A stretch of 64,000 nucleotides of DNA from Nocardia amikacinitolerans NBRC 108937 (GTDB taxonomy: Bacteria; Actinomycetota; Actinomycetes; Mycobacteriales; Mycobacteriaceae), in the NCBI RefSeq assembly GCF_001612615.1, contig NZ_BDAU01000022.1, forward strand, positions 117,023 to 181,022, written 5' to 3'. The notes under the pieces are model-generated. The model saw nothing but the letters and a program-made list of their open reading frames with translations. It was not told the DNA's origin and did not search any database. Below are positions 43,366 to 52,330 of this stretch, piece after piece. Both the position numbers and the translations under genes were made by a program. How positions within the stretch are numbered: position 1 is the first letter of the stretch; every line of letters starts with the position of its first letter.

Positions 43366-44093
43366 TAAGCGACTCCTTGGGCGGGGCGAGAGGTGAGCAG
43401 CGCCGACAGCGGCCGGAACGGCTGCAGCCAAGCGCCCTCGTCGGGCAGTGAATCGAGGCTCACCCTTGGCAGCGGTTCACGGAACACGCCAGGGATGTCC
43501 TCCAAGTCTATGAATTCGAGCGTATCGGATGTTACGGCCCAACTCGCGTGCTCGCGGAACCCCAACACCTGAACGGGAATTCCGCGCGCGGCCAACCGCT
43601 CGAGCGGTTCGCGGAAAGCCTGGCCGTCCGCGGAGGCGACCATGATTCCGGCCAGTCCGGCGCCGCGGCTGCGCATTTCGATGTGCGCGAGCATGTCCGC
43701 GTCGACATCGGAGTCCTCGTCGACCTTCGGCTTGGCGAACACGGCGTAGCCGACGTTGCGCAGCGCCTCCACCCACGGGCGCACCACGTCGGCGGTGCCC
43801 GGCGCGATGTTGGTGAAGACGGTGGCCTCGGGCTCGACCCTGGTCGAGCTGCCGACCGATAGCTCGGCGGTCCGCGCTAGGAGCCAGCGGCCGAGCGCGT
43901 CGAACCGGGGGCGGTACGCGGCGGTCGGGCGACCACCGAGGATCGCGCCGAGCCCCATGTCGAGATTGGGCGCGTCCCAGACGAGCAGGACCCGGCGCAC
44001 ATCCGGCGCGGCGCCGCCGAGACCTTCCGATCCGGCGCCGCCCACCTCCGCGGACACGTCGACCACCTCGTGGGCCATCTCGCTGACGCTCAT
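43365..44093 (-). CDS. NYN-domain protein (Rv0207c-like)
   Basis: A 242-residue protein with a PIN-like NYN domain: RRVLLVWDAPNLDMGLGAIL (the catalytic-type N-terminal Asp/Asn), KVDEDSDVDADMLAHIEMRS (acidic pair), GIMVASADGQAFREPLERLA and GIPVQVLGFREHASWAVTSD. NYN proteins are metal-dependent ribonucleases or RNA-binding proteins. It lies between trmB and mmpL3, the order seen in mycobacteria. The first residues, MSVSE, repeat the end of the micro-ORFs upstream, and its ATG overlaps their stop (ATGA). Confidence 0.87.
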   Translation of the reverse strand: MSVSEMAHEVVDVSAEVGGAGSEGLGGAAPDVRRVLLVWDAPNLDMGLGAILGGRPTAAYRPRFDALGRWLLARTAELSVGSSTRVEPEATVFTNIAPGTADVVRPWVEALRNVGYAVFAKPKVDEDSDVDADMLAHIEMRSRGAGLAGIMVASADGQAFREPLERLAARGIPVQVLGFREHASWAVTSDTLEFIDLEDIPGVFREPLPRVSLDSLPDEGAWLQPFRPLSALLTSRPAQGVA

Positions 44094-44170
44094 GCCTCCG
44101 CCTCGCTGACGCTCGGCTCCGGCATGCGCGTCGCACGCTGGCACATGATTCGCTCACTGCGTTCGCTCAT
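44090..44170 (-). CDS. Repeat micro-ORF 2 (26 codons), ATGA-coupled
   Basis: Predicted peptide MSERSERIMCQRATRMPEPS, then VSEAEA and stop. It shares its first seven residues and its end (P-PSVSEAEA) with the micro-ORF upstream. Its ATG overlaps that ORF's stop and its own TGA overlaps the NYN gene's ATG, so both junctions are ATGA. The two copies probably arose by duplication of a GC-rich repeat. It may serve to carry ribosomes across the gap rather than to make a functional peptide. Confidence 0.45.
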   Translation of the reverse strand: MSERSERIMCQRATRMPEPSVSEAEA

Positions 44171-44268
44171 GCCTCCGCCTCGCTGACGCTCGGCTTCGGC
44201 ATGACACTCGGCTGTGCCGGGATCGCCGTGACGATCGAGCTAATGGGTCGCTCGCTGCGCTCGCTCAT
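44167..44268 (-). CDS. Repeat micro-ORF 1 (33 codons) following trmB
   Basis: Predicted peptide MSERSERPISSIVTAIPAQP, then SVMPKPSVSEAEA and stop. Its ATG at 44268 shares one base with the trmB stop (TGATG) and its stop overlaps the second micro-ORF start. A 39-bp block at 44166-44204 is repeated at 44089-44127 with one mismatch. MSERSER-type short ORFs at gene borders recur in Nocardia genomes as I recall; whether the peptide is made is unknown. Confidence 0.45.
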   Translation of the reverse strand: MSERSERPISSIVTAIPAQPSVMPKPSVSEAEA

Positions 44269-45077
44269 CATTCGATCTTGCCCCATATGAACTCGGTGAT
44301 GGCGCTTCCCGCTCGATGTGCCTTGCCTTCGAACTTGGTGACGGGGCGGTCGAAGCCGATCGGAGCGGTCGCCCTGTTGTCCGCGCTGACGCCGCCCGTG
44401 GCCTCGTTGAGGCCGATGAGCAGCGGTTCCGCGGCGCCGACTTCGGCGATGTGTTCCGCGTAACCCGCGTGGTCGGTCGCGACATGCAACACACCGCCCG
44501 GTCGGAGCCGGTTCGCGATCAGCGCGAGGGTCGCGGGCTGCAGCAGGCGGCGCTTGTGATGTCTGGCCTTCGGCCACGGGTCGGGGAAGAACACGCGGAC
44601 GCCGGTCAGCGACTGCTCAGCAATCATGTGCTCGAGCACGTCGACGGCGTCGCCGCGCAGCAGTCGGATGTTGTCGATGCCCTCGCGTTCGATGCGCTGC
44701 ACCAGCTGGGCGAGACCCGGCTGGTACACCTCGATCCCGATCAGGTTCAGGTGCGGCTCGGCCTGCGCCATCTCGGCGGTGGCAGTCCCTGTGCCACAGC
44801 CGATCTCGATGACGAGCGGGGCCTCGCGCCCGAACCAGGCGGCGGCGTCCAGCGGGGCGTCGGAGACCTCGCGGCCGATCTGCGGCCACATGCGATCCCA
44901 GGCGCCCTGCTGGTTCGGGGTCAGCGCGCCCCGGCGCGAGCGGAAGCTCGTCACCCGCGGGTACAGGCGGGAGCCGGTCGGCGATCGTCTGCCTGCTTCG
45001 AGCGGGGCCGACGCTGTGGACGGCCTGCCCGGAACCGACTCGACAGTGTGGTTGGCGGCGTCGTTCACGGCGTCCAT
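44268..45077 (-). CDS. trmB: tRNA (guanine-N7-)-methyltransferase
   Basis: A 269-residue TrmB, which methylates G46 of tRNAs with S-adenosylmethionine. Seen: VTSFRSRRGALTPNQQGAWD, the SAM motif APLVIEIGCGTGTATAEMAQ, LNLIGIEVYQPGLAQLV, VRVFFPDPWPKARHHKRRLL (the highly conserved FPDPWPK-x-x-H-x-K-R-R-L motif) and GVLHVATDHAGYAEH. The first 45 residues are a variable extension. ATG 45077 is used; a second ATG 24 bases upstream is possible. It heads the operon leading through two micro-ORFs to the NYN gene and mmpL3. Confidence 0.95.
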   Translation of the reverse strand: MDAVNDAANHTVESVPGRPSTASAPLEAGRRSPTGSRLYPRVTSFRSRRGALTPNQQGAWDRMWPQIGREVSDAPLDAAAWFGREAPLVIEIGCGTGTATAEMAQAEPHLNLIGIEVYQPGLAQLVQRIEREGIDNIRLLRGDAVDVLEHMIAEQSLTGVRVFFPDPWPKARHHKRRLLQPATLALIANRLRPGGVLHVATDHAGYAEHIAEVGAAEPLLIGLNEATGGVSADNRATAPIGFDRPVTKFEGKAHRAGSAITEFIWGKIE

Positions 45078-45136
45078 TGTCCAGCATCCGGCGAACAGCA
45101 CGGCAATCGAACCCCGGCCGCGCGGTCATCGCGAGG

Positions 45137-46519
45137 TCAGGCGGCGACTTCGGCGACGATCCTCGGCGCGATCGGGGTCTCCTGCCGCAGCGGCCGCCCG
45201 AGCACCACCTTCACCGTGGTGCTCGCCATTTCCAGCAGTCCACGCAGGCCGGTGGGTGAGGCGAGCACCGACCAGACGGTGGTGTCGGAATCACCTGTCG
45301 CCGGTTCGCCCGCCAGCCGGTCGGCGAGCCAGGCAAGGCTGATCGGGGTGGCCAGCGGCAGCAGCGAGAAGTGCTCGCTGAGCCGGTCGCGCACGTAAGT
45401 GACCTCCGCGCCGCCCTTGCGGTATCTGGCGACCTGGCCGTCCACGCCGTCCATGTGGATGACCTGGTCGTGTACGGGTTGCAGCACCAGCAGCGGGCAG
45501 GTGGGGGTGGAGTTGCCGAGGCGCAGGTCGTCGAACATGTCGCGGAACGCGGGCGCGGCGAGGATCTCCGCGAGCGGGCGCTCGAGGAAGTCGTCCATCT
45601 TCTTGCCCGCGAGTGCGAGGATCGCGCCGAGCGGCGTCGAGGTCTCGGCGGTGGCGACGAAACGGCGCCCTTCGTCGGTGAGTTCCCTTTCGATCACCGC
45701 GCCGAGGGCCGGGTAGAGCCGGTGCAGAGCCGCGATGACGATGGCGGGCAGACCCGCGAAGTGGCCGCCGTTGAGCCGAGTGAACACCTGCTCGGGATCG
45801 CCGACGGGTGCGCCGAGCACCGCGCCCGCGATGTTCAGCTCCGGCGCGTAGGTCGGCGCCATCTCGACCACCCAGGAGCTGGCCATGCCGCCACCGGAGT
45901 AGCCCCAGACGCCGATCGGGGTGTCGGCGTGCAGACCGAGCGGTGCGAAGTGCAGCGCGGCGCGGACGCCGTCGAGCACGCGATAGCCGGGTTCGCGCGG
46001 CGCGCCGAAGTTGCCGTGCGGTCCCTCGTGGTCGGCGATCGAGACCGCCCAGCCGCGGCGCAGCGCGTTGGCGACCAGCGGCCACTCCAGCTGGGTGACC
46101 GCGCCGATCGCCCGGGAGCCGCGCCGCAACGCGTAGGACGGCGAACACTTCTCGGTGACCGCGTCCATGGCGGTCTGGAAGGCGAGCAGCGGACGGTCTT
46201 CGGACGGGTCGGCGCCGTCGGGCAGCAGCACGGTGGTCACCGCCACCTCGGGCGCGCCGTGCAGGTCGCTGCTGCGGTAGAGCAACTGCCAGGCCGAAAC
46301 CTGTTGCGGCACAAGGCCGAAGAGTGCGAGATCGATGGCGCGGCTGCGCAGGACGGTGCCTGGCGGCCGGGAAGCGAATCCGCGCGGCGCCCGGTAGAAA
46401 GGATCCGCGCTGGGCAACAGCGGCCTGTCCCCGGCCTGCAGCGCCTGCGCGCCGCGGGTCGGCCGGTGGCCTGCGGCCTCCGGTTCGCTGTCGACAACAC
46501 CGATGGCGTCGACGGTCAT
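45137..46519 (-). CDS. Lipase of the LIP/secretory lipase family
   Basis: A 460-residue alpha/beta hydrolase of the secretory-lipase (LIP, PF03583-type) family. The nucleophile elbow is VWGYSGGGMASSWVVEMAPT; acidic and His residues are in LLVLQPVHDQVIHMDGVDGQ and RDRLSEHFSLLPLATP. YHRGAP-like features and DPFYRAPRGFASRPPGTVLR at the N-terminus are typical. No clear signal peptide is seen with ATG 46519, so it may be cell-associated or exported by another route. Its substrate is probably acylglycerols or esters. A short ORF-free gap separates it from trmB downstream. Confidence 0.88.
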   Translation of the reverse strand: MTVDAIGVVDSEPEAAGHRPTRGAQALQAGDRPLLPSADPFYRAPRGFASRPPGTVLRSRAIDLALFGLVPQQVSAWQLLYRSSDLHGAPEVAVTTVLLPDGADPSEDRPLLAFQTAMDAVTEKCSPSYALRRGSRAIGAVTQLEWPLVANALRRGWAVSIADHEGPHGNFGAPREPGYRVLDGVRAALHFAPLGLHADTPIGVWGYSGGGMASSWVVEMAPTYAPELNIAGAVLGAPVGDPEQVFTRLNGGHFAGLPAIVIAALHRLYPALGAVIERELTDEGRRFVATAETSTPLGAILALAGKKMDDFLERPLAEILAAPAFRDMFDDLRLGNSTPTCPLLVLQPVHDQVIHMDGVDGQVARYRKGGAEVTYVRDRLSEHFSLLPLATPISLAWLADRLAGEPATGDSDTTVWSVLASPTGLRGLLEMASTTVKVVLGRPLRQETPIAPRIVAEVAA

Positions 46520-46666
46520 CGCAACCTCCTCGACGGGTCGTCGCGCCCGCTCGAAAAGCGAAGCTGCACACCGACAATGGTGCCGACCACCACTGCAGAG
46601 TAAGTGACGCCCTGCTTCTGTGTGAACCCTGGTAACAGGGGTCGACGGCGGCACTAGACTGCCGTC

Positions 46667-47449
46667 ATGAGTTCACCGACCGTGTTCATCACCGGTGCGG
46701 CGGCCGGTATCGGCCGGGCCACGGCACTGCTTTTCGCTGGGCACGGGTACCACGTCGGGGCATACGACATCGACGAGGTCGGCCTCTCCCGGCTCGCCGC
46801 GGACATCAACGCCGCAGGTGGCAGGGTGCGCACGGGGGTGCTGGATGTGACGAACAACACGCACTGGACCGAGCGGCTCGCCGAGTTCCACGAGGCGACG
46901 GGCAGGCTGGACATCCTGATCAACAACGCGGGCATCCTGCGCTCCGGCCGTTTCGAGGACATCGACCTCGGCACCCACCAGACGATCATGGACGTCAACT
47001 TGGGCGGCGTGCTCGCGGGCATGCACCACGCCTTCCCGTACCTGCGCGACACCAGGGGCGCCCAGGTGGTGAATCTCTGCTCGGCCTCGGCGATCTACGG
47101 TCAGCCCGAACTCGCCAGCTACGGCGCGACCAAGTCGGCGGTCAAGAGCCTCACGGAGGCATTGGATCTGGAGTGGTCGCGGCACGACATCCGGGTGATC
47201 GCGGTGTGGCCGCTGTTCGTGGCGACGGCGATGGTGGACGGCATGAGCACCGGGACGACCAAGTCGCTCGGCGTGCGGCTGACCGCCGACGACGTGGCCG
47301 ACGGCATCTGGGAGGCGACGAGCAAACGTCCGCGGCTGCCAAGGGTGCACTACGAGATCGGCACCCAGGCGAAGGTGCTCGCCGCCGCGGCGAAGTACGC
47401 CCCGAGCTGGGCGGTTCGCGCTGCCAACAAATACTTCGCGGGCGCCTGA
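46667..47449 (+). CDS. Short-chain dehydrogenase/reductase
   Basis: A 260-residue classical SDR. Cofactor motif FITGAAAGIGRATALLFAG, structural NNAG in LINNAGILRSG, catalytic Ser in NLCSASAIYG, and Tyr/Lys in YGATKSAVKSLTEAL. NAD versus NADP preference is unclear (YDIDEVGL after strand 2 suggests NAD). The substrate is unknown. ATG 46667 is preceded by TAGACT (46655-46660) and no Shine-Dalgarno sequence, so the mRNA is probably leaderless. Confidence 0.92.
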   Translation: MSSPTVFITGAAAGIGRATALLFAGHGYHVGAYDIDEVGLSRLAADINAAGGRVRTGVLDVTNNTHWTERLAEFHEATGRLDILINNAGILRSGRFEDIDLGTHQTIMDVNLGGVLAGMHHAFPYLRDTRGAQVVNLCSASAIYGQPELASYGATKSAVKSLTEALDLEWSRHDIRVIAVWPLFVATAMVDGMSTGTTKSLGVRLTADDVADGIWEATSKRPRLPRVHYEIGTQAKVLAAAAKYAPSWAVRAANKYFAGA

Positions 47450-47515
47450 GCGGTCGGCACTGCCGAACAGCGCTCGTTCTGACAGAATTGCGCCTCGACA
47501 AGGGGGTGTGTAGCC

Positions 47516-48655
47516 ATGCCGACGGCCACCGAATTCAACGGGCAGATGCGTGAACGGGGAGTGCCAACGCGCGAACAGGACCAGCTGGATCGGCTTCTCG
47601 TCGATTTGCAGTCGGTGGGTGGCCGGGCCGCCGCGATCGGTCAGCACGCCAACACCGCCGTCAACGCCTGGCGCAGGCCGCCGCGCATCCAGGTGACCGG
47701 GCGCGCGCACGCGGGCCGGTCCACCGTGCTGCAAGCGCTCGCGCTGATGTCGGCCGCCGAGACCGGTCCGGTGGACGAGCCGGGTGCCCCCGACCCCGTG
47801 CTGGACGCTGACATCGTTGTCTACGTGCTCGCGGGCGCGCCGCTGCCCGCCGACCGCAGGGTGCTCGCCGAGCTGCCGCCCGAGCGCACCGTGGTGGTGT
47901 TGAACAAGGCCGACGCGATCGGCTCGCGCTGGGGCGACGCGGTGGCCGCCGCCGAGCAGTACACCAGGGAGCTGGGCATTCTCACGCTGCCGGTGGTCGC
48001 CGCGCTCGCGGTCCGCACCAGGGCGGGCGCCGTCACCGACGCCGACATGGCCACGTTGCGCAGGCTCGCCGCCGACGCGGACCCCGCGCTGACCCTCTCG
48101 CCCGACCTGTTCGTCTCGCCGACCGCGGGCCCCGACGTCGCCGAACGCGAGCAGCTGCTGCACCGCTGGGAGCTCTACGGCATCACCTGCGCGCTGAGCG
48201 CCCTGCGCCACGATCCCGAGCTGAGCCCGCACGCCATCCTGCAACTGCTGCACGCCGCCAGCGGCATCGACGCGCTGCACCGGCTGCTGCACCGCCGCTA
48301 CGAACAGGTCTCCGCGTTGCGCGGCGGCGAGCTGCTCGACGAGCTGGCGCGGCTGGCCGCCCGCGCGGTGCCCGGCGAGGCGGGACCGGCAAGGGACATC
48401 CTCGAGGACTACCTCTACGGCGACGACGCGATGTGGCTCGCCCTGTGCGCGGGATTGGCGAATCCCTCGGTCGCGCATCTGGCCGCGGGCTACCCGTCAC
48501 CCGCGCCCGCCGACGCCGACGACGCGCTGCACAGGGCCGCCCGCTGGCGCGCCGTGGTCGCCGGCGACATGCCGCCGGTGGCGCGGCGCGCGGCGCTGCG
48601 GGTGCACAACGGATACATCCGACTATGGGAGCGAATGAGCAGTGCCGGACTCTGA
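47516..48655 (+). CDS. GTPase-like protein with GRST P-loop (Rv0209-like)
   Basis: A 379-residue protein of the dynamin/GTPase type in outline. The P-loop is GRAHAGRST (62-70), with Arg in place of the usual Lys; a Walker-B-like segment is LDADIVVYVLAGAPLPADRR; the G4 motif is NKAD (130-133). The C-terminal 200 residues are helical (LRRLAADADPALTLS, ILQLLHAASGIDALHRLLHR). No transmembrane segment is evident. Its 3' end overlaps the next gene by 14 bp. The pair matches Mtb Rv0209-Rv0210 in order and position ahead of pckA; function is unknown. Confidence 0.8.
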   Translation: MPTATEFNGQMRERGVPTREQDQLDRLLVDLQSVGGRAAAIGQHANTAVNAWRRPPRIQVTGRAHAGRSTVLQALALMSAAETGPVDEPGAPDPVLDADIVVYVLAGAPLPADRRVLAELPPERTVVVLNKADAIGSRWGDAVAAAEQYTRELGILTLPVVAALAVRTRAGAVTDADMATLRRLAADADPALTLSPDLFVSPTAGPDVAEREQLLHRWELYGITCALSALRHDPELSPHAILQLLHAASGIDALHRLLHRRYEQVSALRGGELLDELARLAARAVPGEAGPARDILEDYLYGDDAMWLALCAGLANPSVAHLAAGYPSPAPADADDALHRAARWRAVVAGDMPPVARRAALRVHNGYIRLWERMSSAGL

Positions 48656-50186
48656 TCGACCGGATCCGGCGTCGCGGGAGCCCGCCGCGCCGGAACCGCT
48701 GTCGTCGGACGTGGAGGCGGTGGTCGCGCGCTGGAACCCGCAGGGCATGGCGCTGCTGAAGGCGGTGCGTGGCGCGGGAGCGGCCTCGACGGTCGCCCTG
48801 ATCGGACCCGACGACGCCAACACCACCCTCTTGCGCACCGAGCTCGCGCGTTTCGAACCCCGCATCGACCTCACCGATCCGATGACCGACGCGAACGCGG
48901 CCGTCGAATCCACCGCGCCCGCCGGTGGCGCGCCATCGGGTGTGGCGCTGATCCTGCTCGACGCGGGCACCAGCATCGGCACCGACACCCTCGACGTGGT
49001 CCGGCGCCTGCGGTCCGACGGCACCCGGATCCTGCTCGTCATGAACGGCGTGCACGCCTACCAGGACTGGCGCGTCGTGCGTTCGCACAACCTCGAGCTG
49101 CTCGGCGCGCAGGGCTTCGACGATCTCGACATCCTCCCGGTCTCCGCGCGCCTCGCGGTCGCCGGACGCACCGGCGGCGACGCCGGACTGCTCGACCGCT
49201 CCGGGCTGACCGCACTGCACGCCGAATTGACCGCCGCCGCGGCGGGCGCGGAGGCGTCCGGCGGCGATCGGCTGACCGCCGTGCTCGCCCGTGTCCTCAC
49301 CGACACCAGGAAGCGGGTCGTCGAGCAGGTCGCCGCGCTGCGCTCGGGCGCGGAACCGGCGCGCTGGCGCGAGGAGCGCGCCACGCTGCTGGCCGGGCGC
49401 GACGGCGGCCGCGCCTCGGCCATGTCGACGTTGCGCGGCCAACTGCACCTGGCGCGGGTCGACCTGATGACGGAGGTCGGCGGACACGTCAGGGCGCTGC
49501 ACACCGCCGCGCGCACCGAGCTGGACCGGCTGCGCCCCGCCGAACTCGGCGACTACCCCGACCGGCTGCAACAGTCCGTGACCGAGCTGACCGGCGCCGT
49601 GGACGCGAGCATCGAGCACCGGCTCGCCGAACTCGCGCAGCGGCTGGACGGCTCGGGCCGCGCCGACCTCGCGCCGCCGCACCGCAGGCGCGACCCGGCG
49701 CCGCGAGTCGGCCCAGACCCGGAGCCGAGGCACCGGGGTGTCGAAGATCACCTCATGATCGCGCTCGGCGCGTCGGCGGGCGTCGGCCTCGGCAGGCTGC
49801 TCGTCGCGCCGCTGTCGCTGGTCCCGGCGCTGGACGTCGCGAGCATCCCCGTCACCTTGCTGCTCGGTGCGCTCGTCGCCTGGTGGGTGGTGCGTGCGCG
49901 GCGGCAGGTCGCCGACCGCGCGCACGTCCGGCAGTGGGTAGCCGACGCGCTCGTCAACGTAAAAGCCCAGCTAGAGCAGCGGGTGGCGACCGCGCTGGTG
50001 GAAGCCGAGACGGAATTGGCGGACCGCGTGGTGCGCGCGAGCGCCGCCCGCATCGTCGAGACCGACCGCCGGGTGGCCGAACTCGAGGCGCGGATCCGGC
50101 GCGCCGCGGCCGAGCAACCGGGCCAACTGGCGGCGTGCGAACGCGATATCGCGATCCTCGATCGGCACATCGTGCCTGTTGAATAG
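48642..50186 (+). CDS. Membrane GTPase-like partner with degenerate P-loop (Rv0210-like)
   Basis: A 514-residue protein built like the partner of the preceding GTPase-like protein. At the P-loop position it reads VALIGPDDANTT (G55-T62), which lacks the Gly-Lys needed for nucleotide binding. The G4 region reads MNGVHAYQDW. The long helical middle (VTELTGAVDASIEHRLAELA) precedes two transmembrane helices near residues 371-415 (LIALGASAGVG..., IPVTLLLGALVAWWVV) and a C-terminal coiled coil. The layout resembles bacterial dynamin-like pairs such as mycobacterial IniA/IniC, with one member membrane-bound. GTG 48642 overlaps the upstream gene. Confidence 0.78.
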   Translation: MPDSDRPDPASREPAAPEPLSSDVEAVVARWNPQGMALLKAVRGAGAASTVALIGPDDANTTLLRTELARFEPRIDLTDPMTDANAAVESTAPAGGAPSGVALILLDAGTSIGTDTLDVVRRLRSDGTRILLVMNGVHAYQDWRVVRSHNLELLGAQGFDDLDILPVSARLAVAGRTGGDAGLLDRSGLTALHAELTAAAAGAEASGGDRLTAVLARVLTDTRKRVVEQVAALRSGAEPARWREERATLLAGRDGGRASAMSTLRGQLHLARVDLMTEVGGHVRALHTAARTELDRLRPAELGDYPDRLQQSVTELTGAVDASIEHRLAELAQRLDGSGRADLAPPHRRRDPAPRVGPDPEPRHRGVEDHLMIALGASAGVGLGRLLVAPLSLVPALDVASIPVTLLLGALVAWWVVRARRQVADRAHVRQWVADALVNVKAQLEQRVATALVEAETELADRVVRASAARIVETDRRVAELEARIRRAAAEQPGQLAACERDIAILDRHIVPVE

Positions 50187-50243
50187 GCAACCGAATGGGT
50201 AGTTAGTTAGGAACCCGATTCCGTACCGGTCGTCACATCGCGT

Positions 50244-50249
50244 TAACCT
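50244..50249 (+). promoter_or_regulatory. Probable -10 element of pckG
   Basis: TAACCT in the AT-rich patch CGCGTTAACCTCTAAG would place transcription start near 50256, giving a leader of about 175 nt before ATG 50432. The leader shows no clear riboswitch fold. Confidence 0.35.
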
Positions 50250-50431
50250 CTAAGCAGGAACCTGGGCGTCCGCTTCGTCCAAGTACGCCGTCCAGCCGGG
50301 GCGCGCTTTCGACTGGTCGTAGCGGGTTGCCTTCCCGCCAACGGTGGCGCTCGGTGTGTTCGCGCTGGTCATGGGCCTTGGTGGCCAGGCGGCGAAGCAT
50401 CGGATCCGCCGCTCATCTCAGGAGAGTTTTC

Positions 50432-52264
50432 ATGACCTCAGCGACCATTCCTGGTCTTCGTGGATCCGACGGCCAGGCGCCGACCGAGCACAGCGAACTA
50501 CTCGCCTGGGTACAAGAAGTCGCCGAACTCACTCAGCCGGACCGCGTGGTCTGGGCGGACGGTTCCGACGAGGAGTGGGAACGCCTGACCAACCAGCTCG
50601 TGGCCGCGGGCACCTTCAAGAAGCTCGACGAGAAGAAGAAGCCGAACTCGTTCCTCGCCCTCTCCGACCCGACGGACGTGGCAAGGGTCGAATCCCGCAC
50701 CTACATCTGTTCCAAGACCGAGGCCGACGCGGGCCCGACGAACAACTGGGTCGACCCCACCGAGATGCGCGCCACCATGACCGAGCTGTACCGCGGCTCG
50801 ATGAAGGGCCGCACCATGTACGTGGTGCCGTTCTGCATGGGCCCGCTCGGCGCCGAGGACCCCAAGCTGGGCGTGGAACTCACCGACTCCGAGTACGTCG
50901 TCGTCTCGATGCGCGTGATGACCCGCATGGGCACCGCCGCCCTGGAGAAGCTGGGCGCGGACAAGCCGTTCGTGAAGGCGCTGCACTCCGTCGGCGCGCC
51001 GCTGGCCGAGGGCCAGGAAGACGTGCCGTGGCCGTGCAACGACACCAAGTACATCACCCACTTCCCCGAGGACCGCGAGATCTGGTCCTACGGCTCCGGC
51101 TACGGCGGCAACGCGCTGCTCGGCAAGAAGTGCTACTCGCTGCGCATCGCCTCGGCCATGGCGCACGACGAGGGCTGGCTGGCCGAGCACATGCTGATCC
51201 TCAAGCTGATCTCCCCGGAGAACAAGGCCTACTACATCGCAGCGGCGTTCCCCAGCGCCTGCGGTAAGACCAACCTCGCGATGATCCAGCCGACCGTTCC
51301 CGGCTGGCGCGCGGAGACCCTCGGCGACGACATCGCCTGGATGCGTTTCGGCAAGGACGGCCGCCTGTACGCGGTCAACCCGGAGTTCGGCTTCTTCGGC
51401 GTCGCGCCGGGCACCAACCGCCAGTCGAACCCGAACGCGATGGCGACCATCGAGGCGGGCAACACCGTCTACACCAACGTCGCGCTGACCGACCACAACG
51501 ATGTCTGGTGGGAGGGTCTCGAGGGCGAGCCCGATCACCTGATCGACTGGAAGGGCAACGACTGGTACCACCGCGAGACGGAGACGCTGGCCGCCCACCC
51601 GAACTCGCGCTACTGCACCCCGATGTCGCAGTGCCCGATCCTGGCCCCCGAGTGGGACGACCCGCAGGGTGTGCCGATCTCGGCGATCCTGTTCGGTGGC
51701 CGCCGCAAGACCACCGTCCCGCTGGTCACCGAGTCCTTCGACTGGCAGCACGGCGTGTTCATGGGCGCGACGCTCTCGTCGGAGCAGACCGCCGCGGCCG
51801 AGGGCAAGGTCGGCACCGTGCGCCGCGACCCGATGGCCATGCTGCCGTTCATGGGCTACCACGTGGGCGACTACCTCGGCCACTGGATCAACGTCGGCAA
51901 GAACGCCGACGCGGCCAAGCTGCCGAAGATCTTCTACGTCAACTGGTTCCGTCGCGGCGCCGACGGCCGCTTCCTGTGGCCCGGCTTCGGTGAGAACTCC
52001 CGCGTGCTGGAGTGGATCATCGGCCGCATCGAGGGTTCCGCGCAGGCCGAGGAGACCGCCATCGGCCACGTGCCGACCGCGGCGCAGATGGACCTGGAGG
52101 GCCTGGATGTGAATCCGGCCGATGTCGACGAGGCGCTCGCGGTGAACGCCGAGGAGTGGCGCAAGGAGATCCCGCTGATCGAGGAGTGGTTCGAGTTCGT
52201 CGGCGACAAGCTGCCTTCGGGCGTGCGCGACGAGTTCGAGGCGCTCAAGCAGCGCCTGGGCTGA
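50432..52264 (+). CDS. pckG: Phosphoenolpyruvate carboxykinase (GTP)
   Basis: GTP-dependent PEPCK of 610 residues, the normal length, converting oxaloacetate to PEP at the start of gluconeogenesis. Seen: RTMYVVPFCMGPLGAEDPKL, SYGSGYGGNALLGKKCYSLR, the kinase P-loop AAAFPSACGKTNLAMI with its reactive Cys, GDDIAWMRFGKDGRLYAVNP (metal site) and VPISAILFGGRRKTTVPLVT. ATG 50432 follows CAGGAG by seven bases. Mtb has the same order of Rv0209-Rv0210 then pckA (Rv0211). A strong hairpin-T terminator directly follows the stop. Confidence 0.97.
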   Translation: MTSATIPGLRGSDGQAPTEHSELLAWVQEVAELTQPDRVVWADGSDEEWERLTNQLVAAGTFKKLDEKKKPNSFLALSDPTDVARVESRTYICSKTEADAGPTNNWVDPTEMRATMTELYRGSMKGRTMYVVPFCMGPLGAEDPKLGVELTDSEYVVVSMRVMTRMGTAALEKLGADKPFVKALHSVGAPLAEGQEDVPWPCNDTKYITHFPEDREIWSYGSGYGGNALLGKKCYSLRIASAMAHDEGWLAEHMLILKLISPENKAYYIAAAFPSACGKTNLAMIQPTVPGWRAETLGDDIAWMRFGKDGRLYAVNPEFGFFGVAPGTNRQSNPNAMATIEAGNTVYTNVALTDHNDVWWEGLEGEPDHLIDWKGNDWYHRETETLAAHPNSRYCTPMSQCPILAPEWDDPQGVPISAILFGGRRKTTVPLVTESFDWQHGVFMGATLSSEQTAAAEGKVGTVRRDPMAMLPFMGYHVGDYLGHWINVGKNADAAKLPKIFYVNWFRRGADGRFLWPGFGENSRVLEWIIGRIEGSAQAEETAIGHVPTAAQMDLEGLDVNPADVDEALAVNAEEWRKEIPLIEEWFEFVGDKLPSGVRDEFEALKQRLG

Positions 52265-52272
52265 TTCTCTTT

Positions 52273-52315
52273 CACGATCGCCCGCACCGTCTTTCGGTGC
52301 GGGCGATCGTGTTTT
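52273..52315 (+). terminator. Intrinsic terminator of pckG
   Basis: A perfect 17-bp stem (52273-52289 with 52295-52311) with loop TCTTT, followed by TTTT (52312-52315). It starts 8 bp after the pckG stop. It also faces the convergent HD-protein gene but lacks an A-tract on the other side, so it mainly serves pckG. Confidence 0.92.
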
Positions 52316-52330
52316 CGGTGGTCGACCGCG

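Noticed and set aside
50187..50431. Riboswitch in the pckG leader
   Set aside because: No known aptamer consensus or convincing multi-stem fold was recognised. A simple promoter region is the safer reading.
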